A stretch of DNA of 64,000 nt from Diphasiastrum complanatum (lineage: Eukaryota; Streptophyta; Lycopodiopsida; Lycopodiales; Lycopodiaceae). Of the stretch, positions 43,126 through 53,499 are shown one piece after another. The notes under the pieces were generated by a model. The model was not told the origin of the DNA and made no database searches. It was given only the letters and a program-made list of their open reading frames with translations. The translations under genes were made by a program, and so were the position numbers. The DNA lies in NCBI GenBank assembly GCA_029204225.1, contig CM055100.1, forward strand, positions 50,752,606 through 50,816,605. Reading direction: 5' to 3'. The stretch's first letter is position 1. Each line of letters opens with the position of its first letter.

Positions 43126-43488
43126 TTCTCGATGGCAACTAATTGGAAGAAGTATCTCCCATTGATCGAGTTTGTCTATAACAGTTGTAAGCATTCGACT
43201 ACCGGTTATAGCCCGTATATGCTTATGTATGGATAGATCCTAGGTCACCCATTGCAGTAGAGACTCAAACAATCAAGTTTCAAAAAGTAGCGAATTTCCT
43301 ACATGATATGTAGGAAATGCTACGGATTGCACGTGAAAATGTCCAGAGTGCCTAGAGTGCACATGAAAATGTCCAGAGTGCCCAGGATAGGGACCGACAT
43401 TATGCTGAAAAGATCACCGAGAGACTTCCAAGTGGGGGATTGGGTATATTTGAGAATCCTGAAGGATTTGAGTGTAATGCGTACTGGC
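43126..43488 (+). pseudogene. Ty3/Gypsy integrase C-terminal fragment
   Basis: It reads MATNWKKYLPLIEFVYNSCK, HSTTGYSPYMLMYG, a stop, then in shifted frames RFYAD-like codons and SPRDFQVGDWVYLRILKDLS. These are the end of the Gypsy integrase core (WxxxLPLxEFxYN) and the following GDWVYL domain. A local duplication (GTCCAGAGTGCC twice near 43340-43382) disrupts it. It ends at the edge of a 163-base repeat, at 43489. Confidence 0.85.
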
Positions 43489-43649
43489 TTAGTTCATAGT
43501 ATATTTCCTCAATTTTCGTTCTTTAAAACCACTTAAGTACAAGAATCAGTATGGCATCAACATTGTATGTTCCAACAATGTTCCCTCTTTCTTATCTTCA
43601 CAGTAATATCCCAAATTGTGTGTTCCAACAATTTTTGGGATAGTATTCA
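43489..43649 (-). repeat. I element 3' LTR remnant
   Basis: 161 bases nearly identical to 50840-51000 (TTTCCTCAATTTTCGTTCTT, GTATGGCATCAACATTGTAT). On the minus strand it starts TGAATACTATCCC. It is cut on the other side by the Gypsy integrase fragment. Confidence 0.65.
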
Positions 43650-44544
43650 GCTCGTATGTTCCAACACACTGATATAGGTATAATAAAGACTTATTATATA
43701 TCCGAATTTACGACTTGTTCTTTATTAAATTCCTGATAGCTTAATAACTTCCAATCAGTCATTCAAAAACTATTTCTTCCAACAAAAGTAAATTCATCAC
43801 ATAATTCTCCTCACTTTTGCTTGTTGGTTCACTCAAATCCAACTTAAAATGCAAAAGTTATGGCCGTTATAAGATTTAGATCATTTTCCTCATGCAAAAT
43901 CATATAACGGCCTCACAGAATTATAAAATCTGAAAACTATAAATACTGCTTTCAGTGGATAAACTTACGAGCTTTTCAAATTGTCACTGTTTAGAAATGA
44001 TAAATATAGTTCAGTTATACTCAAAAGCCCTTCAGACTGTAAACTTCATAAAGTCTAAAAAACAGGCTTCCAAGTAGAGTCATTATAAAGTTTAGTGCAA
44101 CAATCGGAACAACCATTAGAAGTTCTTTAAGTGTAATTTTAATATCAGTCTGAAGTTACAACTTACCTCAGTGACTTAGATAGACTCTGCCTTAACTTCC
44201 CAGGATGTATCCAAAGGTTAAGGATTTTCAGACAGTCAACAGACAGCCAATCTTCACTTCAATCACTGTTATCGGTCCCTTGCTTCTCCTTCCACTTAAA
44301 ATCTCAGGTTTTCACTTGTGAGCACCCAAATGTTTGTCGAGCCCAGCGTGGGTCCTCTTCCCAGAGATGCAGGTCGCGAGGGAGACTGTGTAGACTCTCT
44401 CTCAAACAAAGAAACAACGTGGCTTCTGATCAGAACCGCAGATAGTCACCCTTCACTCTCTCACTTTGGAAACAGGCTGCCCCTCTCTGACCACGGCAGA
44501 ATTGGCACCGATTAGCCTTCCCTATCAGTGATGCAGCCAGCCCT
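43650..44544 (-). other. Noncoding 3' region of element I (probable)
   Basis: About 900 bases with no motif that I recognise. The part near 44318-44530 is GC-richer (CCCAGCGTGGGTCCTCTTCC). Long noncoding stretches before the 3' LTR are common in Tat/Athila elements, so this assignment is by position. Confidence 0.4.
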
Positions 44545-44870
44545 GACACTAGGAATCGTTGTGCTCCTCCAAAGACAGCAAGTTGGCTGATGATCTACCA
44601 ATGATCAAGTGTGATAACATCTCGGCCCAAGCTCTTGCCGATAGTCCCATATTTCATGCAAGAAGCAAGCACATAGAAGTGGCACACCATTTTGTGAGAG
44701 AAAAGCTTATTGGAGGAGAAATCTATTTGGAGCATGTCAACTCGTCCTCTTGTATTGCCGATCTACTCACCAAGCCTTTGAGCAAAAGTGCATTTATCAA
44801 GCATAGATCTAATCTTGGAGTTATATTAAGATCAATGCTCAAATCTTCATAGATAATTTTTTAGGAGGAG
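44545..44870 (+). pseudogene. H-family Copia RNase H tail and polypurine tract
   Basis: It reads MIKCDNISAQALADSPIFHA, RSKHIEVAHHFVREKLIGGE, IYLEHVNSSSCIADLLTKPL and KHRSNLGVILRSMLKSS with an intact end. The polypurine tract TTAGGAGGAG (44861-44870) follows. Only the last 100 codons of this copy remain; the break is near 44550. Confidence 0.9.
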
Positions 44871-45600
44871 TGTGAAGAATTGAAAAAAATTATCTATGTT
44901 AGATATAGGGGTCTTACGTTTTTTACATCAAGCATCTAGGTGTAGGATGTTGATAGGAACAAATTTGGCATAGATGGCAAATTATGCATTTCCACTTGTA
45001 ATGCCACTATTAAGCCAAAATAGAGTAAGAGACTAAACTCGTGCCAATTAGAGTTTAGACAAGTGTAATGCCTTTGTTTGATGAATTCTAAGAGGTCCAA
45101 TAGGATTTAGAGGTGGAAGCATGTGTGGTCCAACAGGAATTTGAGGTGTGCTTGAATATAGTCCAATAGAATTAAGAGGTGCATGGATCAATGGTCCAAT
45201 AGGACTAAGAGGTGAAAAAGTGTGGTCCAATCATAGTAAGCATAGTGGTAGCTCATGGATCTACTAGTATCATTGTACTCCTCATTTTGGATCTAATTGA
45301 TTTGGTGATTATATGGATTTTGCGTGTTATTGGATTTCTGGCTTTCTCTCTCTACCCGAGAGCTCGTGATGGTTTTTCTCTCTCTACCCAAGGAGAGCAG
45401 CTTGTTTTTACTTAGAATAAATTTTGAATACTTCCCATACGTGTGAGTGAGAGTTGGAAGTGATTGAATGCATGTAGTAGTGCGTTTTTACCATAGGATC
45501 TAAGATTGATCTTGAATCTCAATCTAATCTTAATCTTGGTGCATCTACACACCTTAGGAGATCACAAGTACATGTTGTGGACAATCCACATGTGTGAATT
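44871..45600 (+). repeat. H-family 3' LTR
   Basis: It starts TGTGAAGAATTG right after the polypurine tract and runs about 730 bases to CCACATGTGTGAATTCAACA, where Gypsy RT resumes on the other strand. It contains a series of imperfect units GGTCCAATAGGA(T/C)T.AGAGGTG (about 45092-45225, four copies). The end is by eye. Confidence 0.65.
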
Positions 45601-46465
45601 CAACAGGAATACTAAGGCTTAATATTATTTTTATCTTATCTGGATCAGTAGATATACCATTCCTACTAATCACATGACCTAGTAATACACCATAAGGCAC
45701 TCCAAACAAACATTTCCCAGCATTGAGTGCAACACATGTTATCTCACACTTCTTTAAACATTTTTCCAAGATAGCCATATAATCTTTAACAAAAGAGGCT
45801 CCACATAGATCATCGATGAAAATTTTAAGATTTTCATCAAGTATATCTTCAAATTGTTCATTCATAAATCTCTGATATGTACCAGGGGCATTCGATAACC
45901 CAAATGGCATCATGTGATATGCAAAAACTCCGAATGTAGTAGTAAAGGTAGTTTTCAACTTATCTTCCTCTTTTATTGCAATCTGATTGTAGCCCACAAA
46001 ACAATCCATAAATGAATATCTTTCTCTTCCGGCTAATTCATCAAGAACTTGATCAATAAATGGCAATGGATAATAATCTTTAATCGTGTGTTTATTTAAT
46101 TGTTTATAATCTACACAAATCCTAATTTGTGTAGAATTTTTCTTAGGTCTGGGCACTATTGGTGAACACCATTCCGTGTTTTGTACAATAAATATTAAAC
46201 CCGCTTGACGTAGTCGCTCTAATTCTTTATAAACTCCCGCTTTAAGATTATAAGGTAATCTTCGTTGTTTCTGTCTTACTGGTTTTGTATCTTCTTTTAA
46301 CGGTATCGTGTGTACCACTTTTTCGGGGGGTATCCCTTTCAAATCTATATAATCCCATGCAAACACATGTTGGTATTTTCTACAAATATTTTCATATTGT
46401 TGCTTCTTAGTTATATTTAAATTAGCTCCCACCTTTATGTGTTTAGGATGTCCATCTGTACCCAA
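45601..46465 (-). pseudogene. I element Gypsy reverse transcriptase, 3' truncated
   Basis: Read from 46465 down: HVFAWDYIDLKGIPPEKVVH, KPVRQKQRRLPYNLKAGVYK, WCSPIVPRPKK, IRICVDYKQLNKHTIKDYYP, LPFIDQVLDELAGRERYSFM with D of the first catalytic Asp region, TTFGVFAYHMMPFGLSNAPG, then LKIFIDDLCGAS (FIDD as YxDD) and LGHVISRNGISTDPDKI. It is open to the truncation at the H LTR end. RNase H and integrase are missing. Family features (LKGIPP, PVRQKQRR) fit Tat/Athila-like elements. Confidence 0.9.
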
Positions 46466-46699
46466 ATTGATTAAACATATATCTGCATCTCTTACTTTTG
46501 AAGGTGAATCTTCAGGAGTATTCCATTCAACTTCTAGAACTTCACCATATTGAGAATCCTCTTCACTTGTAGTTGAAGAGGAATCTTCTGTAGAAATCTC
46601 TTCCCATTCAGATGATGGTATTGGAGCACGTTCCGATAAAGGAGTCCCTGGATAAGCATCTAGTACTACCAGTTCTTTTCCTCTCCCAAAAATAAATAC

Positions 46700-47161
46700 T
46701 CATGTTGGTATATCAATAGTACAATCACTCAACCGTAACCAGGGCCTTCCTAATAAAAGAGAATATCCTCTTATATTCTCATACATACATATCACATGTA
46801 AATCAACTTTGATGGTCCTTCCTCCTACTGTCAAGGGTATGTCATGTAATATTCCTTCTGGCTTACTAACTGAATTGTTTGCCAATTTTAATATTGTAGT
46901 ATTTGAGGGTGCTATAGTGAATCCTAACCTGTTAATTAGTTCTAGACTGATAATATTTACGGCAGCTCCTGCATCCACTATGGCTCCTTGTACCACCAAT
47001 CCATCTATTATAACATCTACTTTTGGACAATACCGATCTAAATTTTTTGCACTCACATTGCCCAATTCAGGAGTATGTGTGTAGGATCTAAACCATAAGA
47101 GGGTTTCATCATTTTCTTCACATATCATCGTACGATTGGTGAGAGTTTTAATAATTTCCAA
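46700..47161 (-). pseudogene. I element Gypsy protease region
   Basis: It reads LGNVSAKNLDRYCPKVDVII, DGLVVQGAIVDAGAAVNIIS with active-site D-A-G in place of DTG/DSG, then LELINRLGFTI, GRTIKVDLHVICMYE and LLLGRPWLR, the conserved end of the retropepsin fold. It is separated from RT by a Glu/Ser-rich linker (about 46466-46699) with a stop. Confidence 0.85.
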
Positions 47162-47867
47162 AAGTTAACATCCAAACTTAAATTATCCAATGCTTTTTGC
47201 AAAGGGATTGGCACTACTCTCATAGCCCTCCCTTCCACATTGTTTTTAGAATGATTTCTTCTTTTACGAACCAGGGGTCTAACGTATTCTAGAAGTCTCT
47301 CCTTGTTTTTCATGATCTGAATTAGGAGTCTCTGTGCTATCTTTCAATTCATCTACTTCCGCCAGATTCTCAAGTTCTTCCTGTAGAGGTTCATGAAATG
47401 TTACCCTATTCTTTGATATCGGTTTTTTAATTTGTTTGGTCAAATCACTCTTTGGTAGACCTTTATTAAACTTACTTCTAGTGACTACCAACACAGATTC
47501 CTTTCTCCTGCCCATTAATGGATTAGCTTTTTCTATAAAATTCATTGGTGATCCTTGATCACTAACTTTAGCTTTTCCTTTCAATTCTCGTCTATCATCT
47601 CTCTGTAATATTTGAGCAGGTTCAGGAGTATTATTTATTCGTGCATTTGTGAACGATGATTTATTGGTCCTGGTAAATTAGTTCTTTCATTCAAGGCTTT
47701 ACGTCGTACCCAACATCCATCTTCCAAATGGCCTATTTTTTTTACAATAATTACAAACAGTATTAGGACAATTTCGGTTAAAACAAGGCCCCTTACAATA
47801 ACAACAGACTACCTCTGGGATTATATTGTCACTAAAAGGTTTTTCGTTGTACTATCACATTCTGTTG
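47162..47867 (-). pseudogene. I element zinc knuckles and basic linker
   Basis: At 47830-47700 the minus strand encodes CCYCKGPCFNRNC and CNYCKK, and after a 1-base shift in a T-run GHLEDGC, i.e. a CX2CX4HX4C knuckle. A Lys/Glu-rich linker follows (KSDLTKQIKKPISKNRV, LQEELENLAEVDELKD). The frame shift in the homopolymer and other stops make it nonfunctional. Confidence 0.75.
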
Positions 47868-49134
47868 TCACTTTAAAAAATGTACATCAGATGCTAGAGA
47901 TGTAAATTGTCCACTCATAATATCCATATATCCTTTCAACATTTCTTTAACATCCTCAATACCATTATTAGATCCAACACTTTCATAATTTGGCTCAACT
48001 AATTGCACCTGATTTGGTGTATTAGATGGTAGTGCAAGCTGATTGTGTGGAACTCTGTCATACACTTGAAAGCTCTCCTTAGCATTATCAACATCTCTAT
48101 AGGGGTTTTGAGACTGAAGAGGGGTTACATCATAGAGTTGTCTATTACCTGACAACATTGGAGGAAAATTTGCCCTTGTCCAATCATAAGCCTTATCCAT
48201 TGAGCTCATACCTTTTGACAGATCTCTAGCCCTATCTGTAGTCAATTGTGCTTCCTCTATTAATATGGCCTTTTGTATTGCTCCTTCTAGATCAGATGGA
48301 GCCAATTGTCTCACAGCCAATTGTATATCCCTTTTTAATCCTCTCAGATAAAACGATAATAATAATTCAGGTTCAATTTTTACTAATATAGCGGCTTGTC
48401 TGGCTAACTCACTCACTCACTCGTCTCGTATATGGTCTAATATTCTCCCCCGGATCTTGTGGTATTGTGGATAATGTGAATATTAGTTCATCCATATTTC
48501 GAGTTAGCCTGAACTCCACTAAAAATTGTTTATGGAATTCCTCAATGGTAGCTATAGAATTTCGTTGTGAACTCTGATACCAATTTCTTGCTGTACCAGT
48601 CAAAGTAATAGCAAAGAACATCATCTCATGATATGGGTTGGTTATCCTGCTTATAAAGCAAGCTGTCCATAAAGCATTGATGTGTCTCTCTGCATCTTCA
48701 TAAGGTGCCTCGGTAAATTCAGGTGTTGTCCCACGTAACTTAGGTAGAGGTTCTACATTATCAGGAACCACCAATGGTTCGGTTTGTCGACCCACCATGT
48801 TGTGATTATTATCAGATGATGCAATTGGGTTATCTATCAAAGATGGTATCTCCTCAAGAGGTGTCTCAACACCTAGCTCTATATTATGATCCTGTAATTT
48901 TGGTACTCCTTCTAGTGTTCCAGGTTTAGATTCAATGTCAAAATTTTCAAGAGATACAAATAATTCTTCCCCTACATCAAAAAGGGATTTTTGATCGATC
49001 TCTGTTTGTAATCGTCGGGAATCACGTATGACTCTTCTCAAAGTGCATGGACTAAATGCAACAATTAATGATAATTGTTCCAATAGCCCTTTCCAAGGGT
49101 TATCACTTGGGGTACCTATCTTTTTCGAGTCCAA
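47868..49134 (-). pseudogene. I element Gypsy gag
   Basis: Read from 49134 down: LDSKKIGTPSDNPWKGLLEQ, an acidic region, then the Gypsy capsid domain YEDAERHINALWTACFISRI, MMFFAITLTGTARNWYQSSQ, TIEEFHKQFLVEFR, MDELIFTLSTIPQDPGENIR, PYTRRVSE with a frameshift at 48410, continuing LSELARQAAILVKIEPELLL, SFYLRGLKRDIQLAVRQLAP. This is the standard Retrotrans_gag fold order. One frameshift; otherwise long and open. Confidence 0.9.
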
Positions 49135-49139
49135 TTTAA

Positions 49140-49400
49140 CTGTTAAGTATAGCTTGTTGAATCATAAAAAATGCTAAGTCATTTTTAGAGGTCCAATTCA
49201 CTGTAACTTTAGCTTTTACTTAGTTCAGCAATGGTTTAATAATTTCTGTAAAGTTAGAAATAAACTTTCTATAATACCCTACTGAACCTAATAAAATTTG
49301 TAATTCCTCTTGTGTAGTTGGTTTAGTCATCCATTTACTATGCCTATTAATTCTCCCCATAACAGGCGTTGTATTCCGCTCTGGAATTTATCCACTCTAG
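49140..49400 (-). pseudogene. Misplaced Gypsy RT thumb fragment upstream of gag
   Basis: The minus strand reads HSKWMTKPTTQEELQILLGS, VGYYRKFISNFTEIIKPLLN, a stop, then VKAKVTVNWTSKNDLAFFMI. This is unmistakably the RT thumb/connection region that normally follows RT, yet it sits between the primer site and gag of element I. It starts almost exactly where the element's own RT (45601) is cut. Either a rearrangement moved it or it derives from another Gypsy copy. Confidence 0.8.
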
Positions 49401-49446
49401 TTTGTAAGTAAGTCTCAGATTATCTCTATTGAATACTTATTCAAAT

Positions 49447-49659
49447 CTAGAGTCCTTGAATAATTTCTCTTATAGTATTCATATCATCATACAGACTCAA
49501 ATTCCATTCTGTATTGCCCATGCTATATTTTTGCAGTCTATGATAAAGTGATAGATATGTTAACCCAATTAAAGGTGTCGCTTTGACCTTTAATCTGAAT
49601 AACGCCAATACTTCATTTATAGTTTCACGGGGGGGAATAAAGAGAATGCCCATATGCAA
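49447..49659 (-). other. Leader open frame of element I, unknown
   Basis: The frame reads MHMGILFIPPRETINEVLAL, FRLKVKATPLIGLTYLSLYH and RLQKYSMGNTEWNLSLYDDM. It looks protein-like, but I recognise no domain. It may be part of the Gypsy protease-RT linker carried with the misplaced thumb fragment. Confidence 0.35.
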
Positions 49660-49680
49660 TTTTTTTTTTTCCTTATCAAA

Positions 49681-49705
49681 TCCACACTCCCGACAAACGC
49701 ACCAA
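49681..49705 (-). other. Degenerate primer binding site of element I
   Basis: The minus strand reads TTGGTGCGTTTGTCGGGAG, a decayed form of the tRNA-Asp type site (TTGGCGCCGTTGTCGGGGA), adjacent to the LTR end TTTAGCA. Confidence 0.6.
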
Positions 49706-51000
49706 TGCTAAACTATTTTCTAGCAAGGGATTGAACTAACTAGAAATGTTCAAAGGGGTTGTGAAAAATTGCCTACATTGGCAAATCTAGCGATGGAGAA
49801 TATTGTACATTTGGTCAATATTGTTTATTGGTTACTTGAATGGCCAAAGTGCTACTTGTACATACACACCTAAATTAGGTTACCACGAGTCAAGGGGAGT
49901 GGTTGTGTCCATTTGGTAGTGATTCCTACTTTGTAGGTTCTAGACCATGATTTATGATGAGATTTGTACCTACCATGCACCTACCAAGCATGACTCTTGG
50001 ATCTAGGCTAGGATTTTCACATTAGGGAAAGAAAGTGGAGTCTACTTCCTTATTACATGCTAGATTTTCACCTAACTTAGCAAAGGAAGTGTGTTTTACT
50101 ATGTATTCCCATTCTCCATAGTGAGAAGATAGAAACTTTTTGGAGCCTCAAGGAGAAACTCGAGTTTACTCTCATTGTATGGTGATTACTCTTGATTTCC
50201 AATGAAACCCAGCTTTGGCACTTTGTAAACACTGTCTACAGGCCGTACTACAGCCTTATTTCCACACGTGTGGAGTTGGATTACACTTATTGATCAATGC
50301 TTTGATTGTCTCTACTTGTTTCCTATCAAGCTGCTAAACTAGATCTTGTTTTCTGATGACTAGGTTCTGATAGATTGTTTAACAAGCATACAATCACCTT
50401 GTGGATCATTCAAAGATCCATTTATGGTCCTTAGTACTGTACTTTTCACAGGGGTAAATCAGCAAAATCAAGTATCAGATCTCACTTTACGCGAGTATCG
50501 ATGATTCTCTATCAATCAATCCTGAATCTTTATAGGATACATCGTATTTTATATAGAAGAGAGTTCCAAACTCTTCATAAATGTGACGAGGCTAAAATAG
50601 AATAGCTACCTTCGGATAACAATTCAGTATCAGTTTCACAAATCTCACTCTCTACAGTAGCCCATCACTCTTCTTCTAGTGTGTACTCAATGTTAATATA
50701 TATATGGATGATTGATTCTTGATAATATAATTTTGATAGAAAATTGAGTATACTTCTACGACCATGTTCAGGAATTTCATGAAAGTTCCAACAATTTATA
50801 GTAATAGACATACCATCCTTATTTCCCAATATCTCCATATTAGTTCATAGTATATTTCCTCAATTTTCGTTCTTTAAAACCACTTAAGTACAAGTATCAG
50901 TATGGCATCAACATTGTATGTTCCAACAATGTTCCCTCTTCCTTATCTTCATAGTAATATCCCAAATTGTGTGTTCCAACAATTTTGGGGATAGTATTCA
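49706..51000 (-). repeat. I element 5' LTR, interrupted by solo LTR J
   Basis: Parts 49706-49759 and 50456-51000 together make about 600 bases, starting TGAATACTATCCC and ending TTTAGCA on the minus strand. The J insertion separates them with a target duplication. The start is supported by the matching 3' LTR piece at 43489-43649. Confidence 0.6.
49760..50450 (+). mobile_element. J: solo Copia-type LTR with perfect target duplication
   Basis: 691 bases from TGTGAAAAATTG to GTACTTTTCACA, with mirrored ends TGTGAAAA/TTTTCACA. The 5 bases GGGGT flank it on both sides (49755-49759 and 50451-50455). One CACACGTGTG palindrome lies at 50263-50272. It is the product of recombination between the two LTRs of a former element; nothing internal remains. 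Confidence 0.9.
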
Positions 51001-51002
51001 GC

Positions 51003-51286
51003 TTAGCTAATCACAAACTGTAAAGGTTATGAACCTATTACTAACAATCTGTCTTAAAGGAAAAAAGAATAAATACGCGAAGGCATCTACAATGTCTGTC
51101 TCTCAATTACAAAAACAAGCTTGCGAATATCGCTTATTGTGCTTGTTCTCTAATTTTCTGTTTATTTGTCTACTTATCTGAATACCGAGGTGGTATTCAC
51201 TATATACATGAATTTTACAGGTGTGCAGATGAAGAAGGTACAAAAGTAGTTGTGCCGTCTGTAGGAGATCGTGGGTGGCTGCTATT
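51003..51286. other. Intergenic, nothing recognised
   Basis: No motif or terminal repeat identified between the element I LTR and the LTR-like sequence that follows. Confidence 0.35.
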
Positions 51287-52440
51287 GTTGTCAAATTTGA
51301 TAACACAATGCATAGAACGAGCATGAAGAGGCTACGACGTCGGCCTTCGCCAAAAATTAACGTTGGTGAAAATGCGAAAATCGTGAGACCCTTTGGCCTT
51401 TGGCCTTGTCCTTACCTAAAGGCAACCGTCGACCTTTTAAAGGCAAGTGTCACATTTTTTAAAAGCAAGTGTCACCTATCATAAATTGCGTGTAAAAATG
51501 CAGTGTCGCAGTTTTTGCCTGTCATAAAGTGCATGTAAAAATGCAGTGTCACATTTTAGGCAAGTGTCGCCTGTCATAAAATGCATGTAAAAATGCAGTG
51601 TCGCATTTTTTGCAATTTTTGCCTGTCATAAAATGCATGTAAAAATGTAGTGTTGCATTTTTCGCCTGTTTGTAAAGATTACTTTATCTTTCAAGCTCTT
51701 CAGACATCAGGTAAACAGTTAGAATAAACAACAACTAGAAAATAGATTCATCAAGCAGAATCGCATTGGCTAAAGATTCTTCTTAATCAAACAGAGTGTC
51801 AGTTCTTATCGCAGGAAGCAAACAAAACAAAACATCAAACAATCTCATTATCTGAACACATAGCTCATTCAGAATTGAAGGAAGTTCTGCTAAACGTTAT
51901 GCTTAACAGCTTCAGCTAATTCCCTGCACCCATTAGTCAGAATTGTTACTTGCTGGTGTCGCCTGAAAATCCATGTTAGAGTAACTGAAATTCAGTAAGA
52001 CGTGAGAAATGTGTGTGACGCAAACAGAACAGTATCACAATCAATCACAGATCATACAGCGTGTATTCGCACAAATGATAAGAAGTAATTCTATGAAAGA
52101 TAGCAGAGGGAAAGAATGTCAAGCTATAGAAACTTGCTCTTCAATCTCTACTGATACTCAGTTCTGCATAGCGTCAGTACAATAGCACATAGTGATGTCC
52201 TTATAGGAACGTTCTTCAGTCTCAACGTCATTTATGAATCGTCAAAATGTCGGTTCTGAACTGCTATTGCATCTCTTATGAAACGTCGCAACTTCTATTC
52301 TAAATATGAATTTACAAGGTGCAATTAGGCCTTTACATGAATTTAGGCACTATAGCACATTTACATATATAGAAATTGAAATTTTTTTACAATATATGAC
52401 AAAACTTGGATAATGTGAGATCATGAGACTCCACAGTGAG
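51287..52440 (+). repeat. LTR-like sequence of A/C type, uncertain ends
   Basis: It begins TGTTGTCAAATTTGATAAC, close to the A LTR start TGTTGTCATAATTTCAAG at 63373. It carries the same kind of GCAGTGTCGC / AAATGCGACAC words as the A and C LTRs. No primer site follows and the end cannot be fixed; the sequence fades into the truncated 3' side of element C. Confidence 0.4.
51475..51664 (+). repeat. Tandem repeat, four units of 43 or 52 bp
   Basis: The units start CCT(A/G)TCATAAA and share GTGTAAAAATGCAGTGTCGC or ATGTAAAAATGCAGTGTC. Lengths are 43, 52, 52 and 43 bases. The 9-base difference lies at the unit end. The region is inside an LTR-like sequence and is a likely site of slippage. Confidence 0.8.
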
Positions 52441-52593
52441 GTTACTACAAAAGAGGGTCTGGGGACATTGGTCCTTTGACAAATGCAGTCCTGGATCCAT
52501 CGGTGAGTGAGCTAATTTACAACTCATTAAATTGTATATGTTCTATCTGTTAATAACATTGTGAAGATACATTTGTTGAGTGATATAAATCAG

Positions 52594-53480
52594 TCATCTC
52601 GTTCTGTCTCTATGAATTTGAATGCCCAGACAGAAGTAAGCTTCATCCAGATCAGTCATATCTAACTCTGAAAACAGCATTTGCTTAGAATCCATGACCA
52701 AATTGGTATTGTTGTTGAAAAACAACGTATCATCCACATATAAGGTGATGATAATGAAGGATTGTTGCACTGAATTGGAATAGACGTTGCAATCAGTAGT
52801 GATTGGTTTAAAACCTTGTCCAATGAGGATTGTGTTGATCCTCTGAAACCAAACTCTGGCAGACTGTTTCAAGCCGTAGAGTGTTTTATGGAGTTTACAG
52901 ACATGATTCTCCATACCTTTCAGAACATATCCTTCGGCTTGGATTATGTAGATGTCTTCTTGTATAACTCCATTCAGATAAGCTATTTGTACATCAAGTT
53001 TATGCACTGCGAGGTCGGCAGCTGCAACATAACATAGGAGGGCTCGGATCGACGAATGCTTGACTACCGGACTGAAAGTCTCACTATTGTTGACGTAAGG
53101 ATCTGAGTAAATCCTCGTGCTACCAGTCTTGCCTTTCTGCGATCAATTGCTCCTTGGGCATTATATTTGATTTTAAAGATCCATTTGCAATCAATAATAC
53201 CTGCAGCCAATAGGATCTTCGACTAGTGACCATGTCTGGTTCTTGATTAGAGAGGAATACTCTCTATCCATAGCTTCTCTCCAGAGATCAGATTCTGATT
53301 GGTTGAGTGCCTCTTTGACTGTCGTCAGTTCCTGTATCAAGAGACATGTAGACTCAGGAGTATACCTTGTAGGCTGTGTGCGGACTCGGGTTGATCTTCT
53401 GGGTGGAATTGACTGATGAACCACTCTTGGGACTTGTTGTTGGGTAGTAACAATGTCTTCGTCTGATTTGCTATCAAAAA
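52594..53480 (-). pseudogene. Element C reverse transcriptase, truncated
   Basis: Read down: SIPPRRSTRVRTQPTRYTPE, EALNQSESDLWREAMDREYS, KNQTWSLVEDPIG, a frame break, then MHKLDVQIAYLNGVIQEDIY, LYGLKQSARVWFQRINTILI, ITLYVDDTLFFNNNTNLVMD with an intact YVDD, and DLDEAYFCLGIQIHRD. The section around 53010-53190 (ETFSPVVKHSSIRA-like codons) is shifted. It ends after the RT core; RNase H is absent. Confidence 0.9.
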
Positions 53481-53499
53481 GTGGGTCAACAATGGATAG

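Larger units (their letters stand above)
43489..51000 (-). mobile_element. I: Ty3/Gypsy element (Tat/Athila-like), broken
   Basis: Minus-strand order: 5' LTR (51000-49706, split by solo LTR J), a degenerate tRNA-Asp-type primer site, a leader with unusual coding pieces, gag, zinc knuckles, protease and RT up to the thumb. The rest of pol is missing where H (44545-45600) lies. A noncoding 3' region follows, then a 161-base piece of 3' LTR (43489-43649). The repeat shared by 43489-43651 and 50840-51002 supports the LTR pair. Confidence 0.65.

Noticed and set aside
43489-51002. Possibility that the 163-base repeat marks an endogenous pararetrovirus or a DNA transposon
   Set aside because: The protein order gag-protease-RT, the tRNA-Asp-type primer site and LTR position fit a Gypsy element better; no movement or coat protein motif seen.
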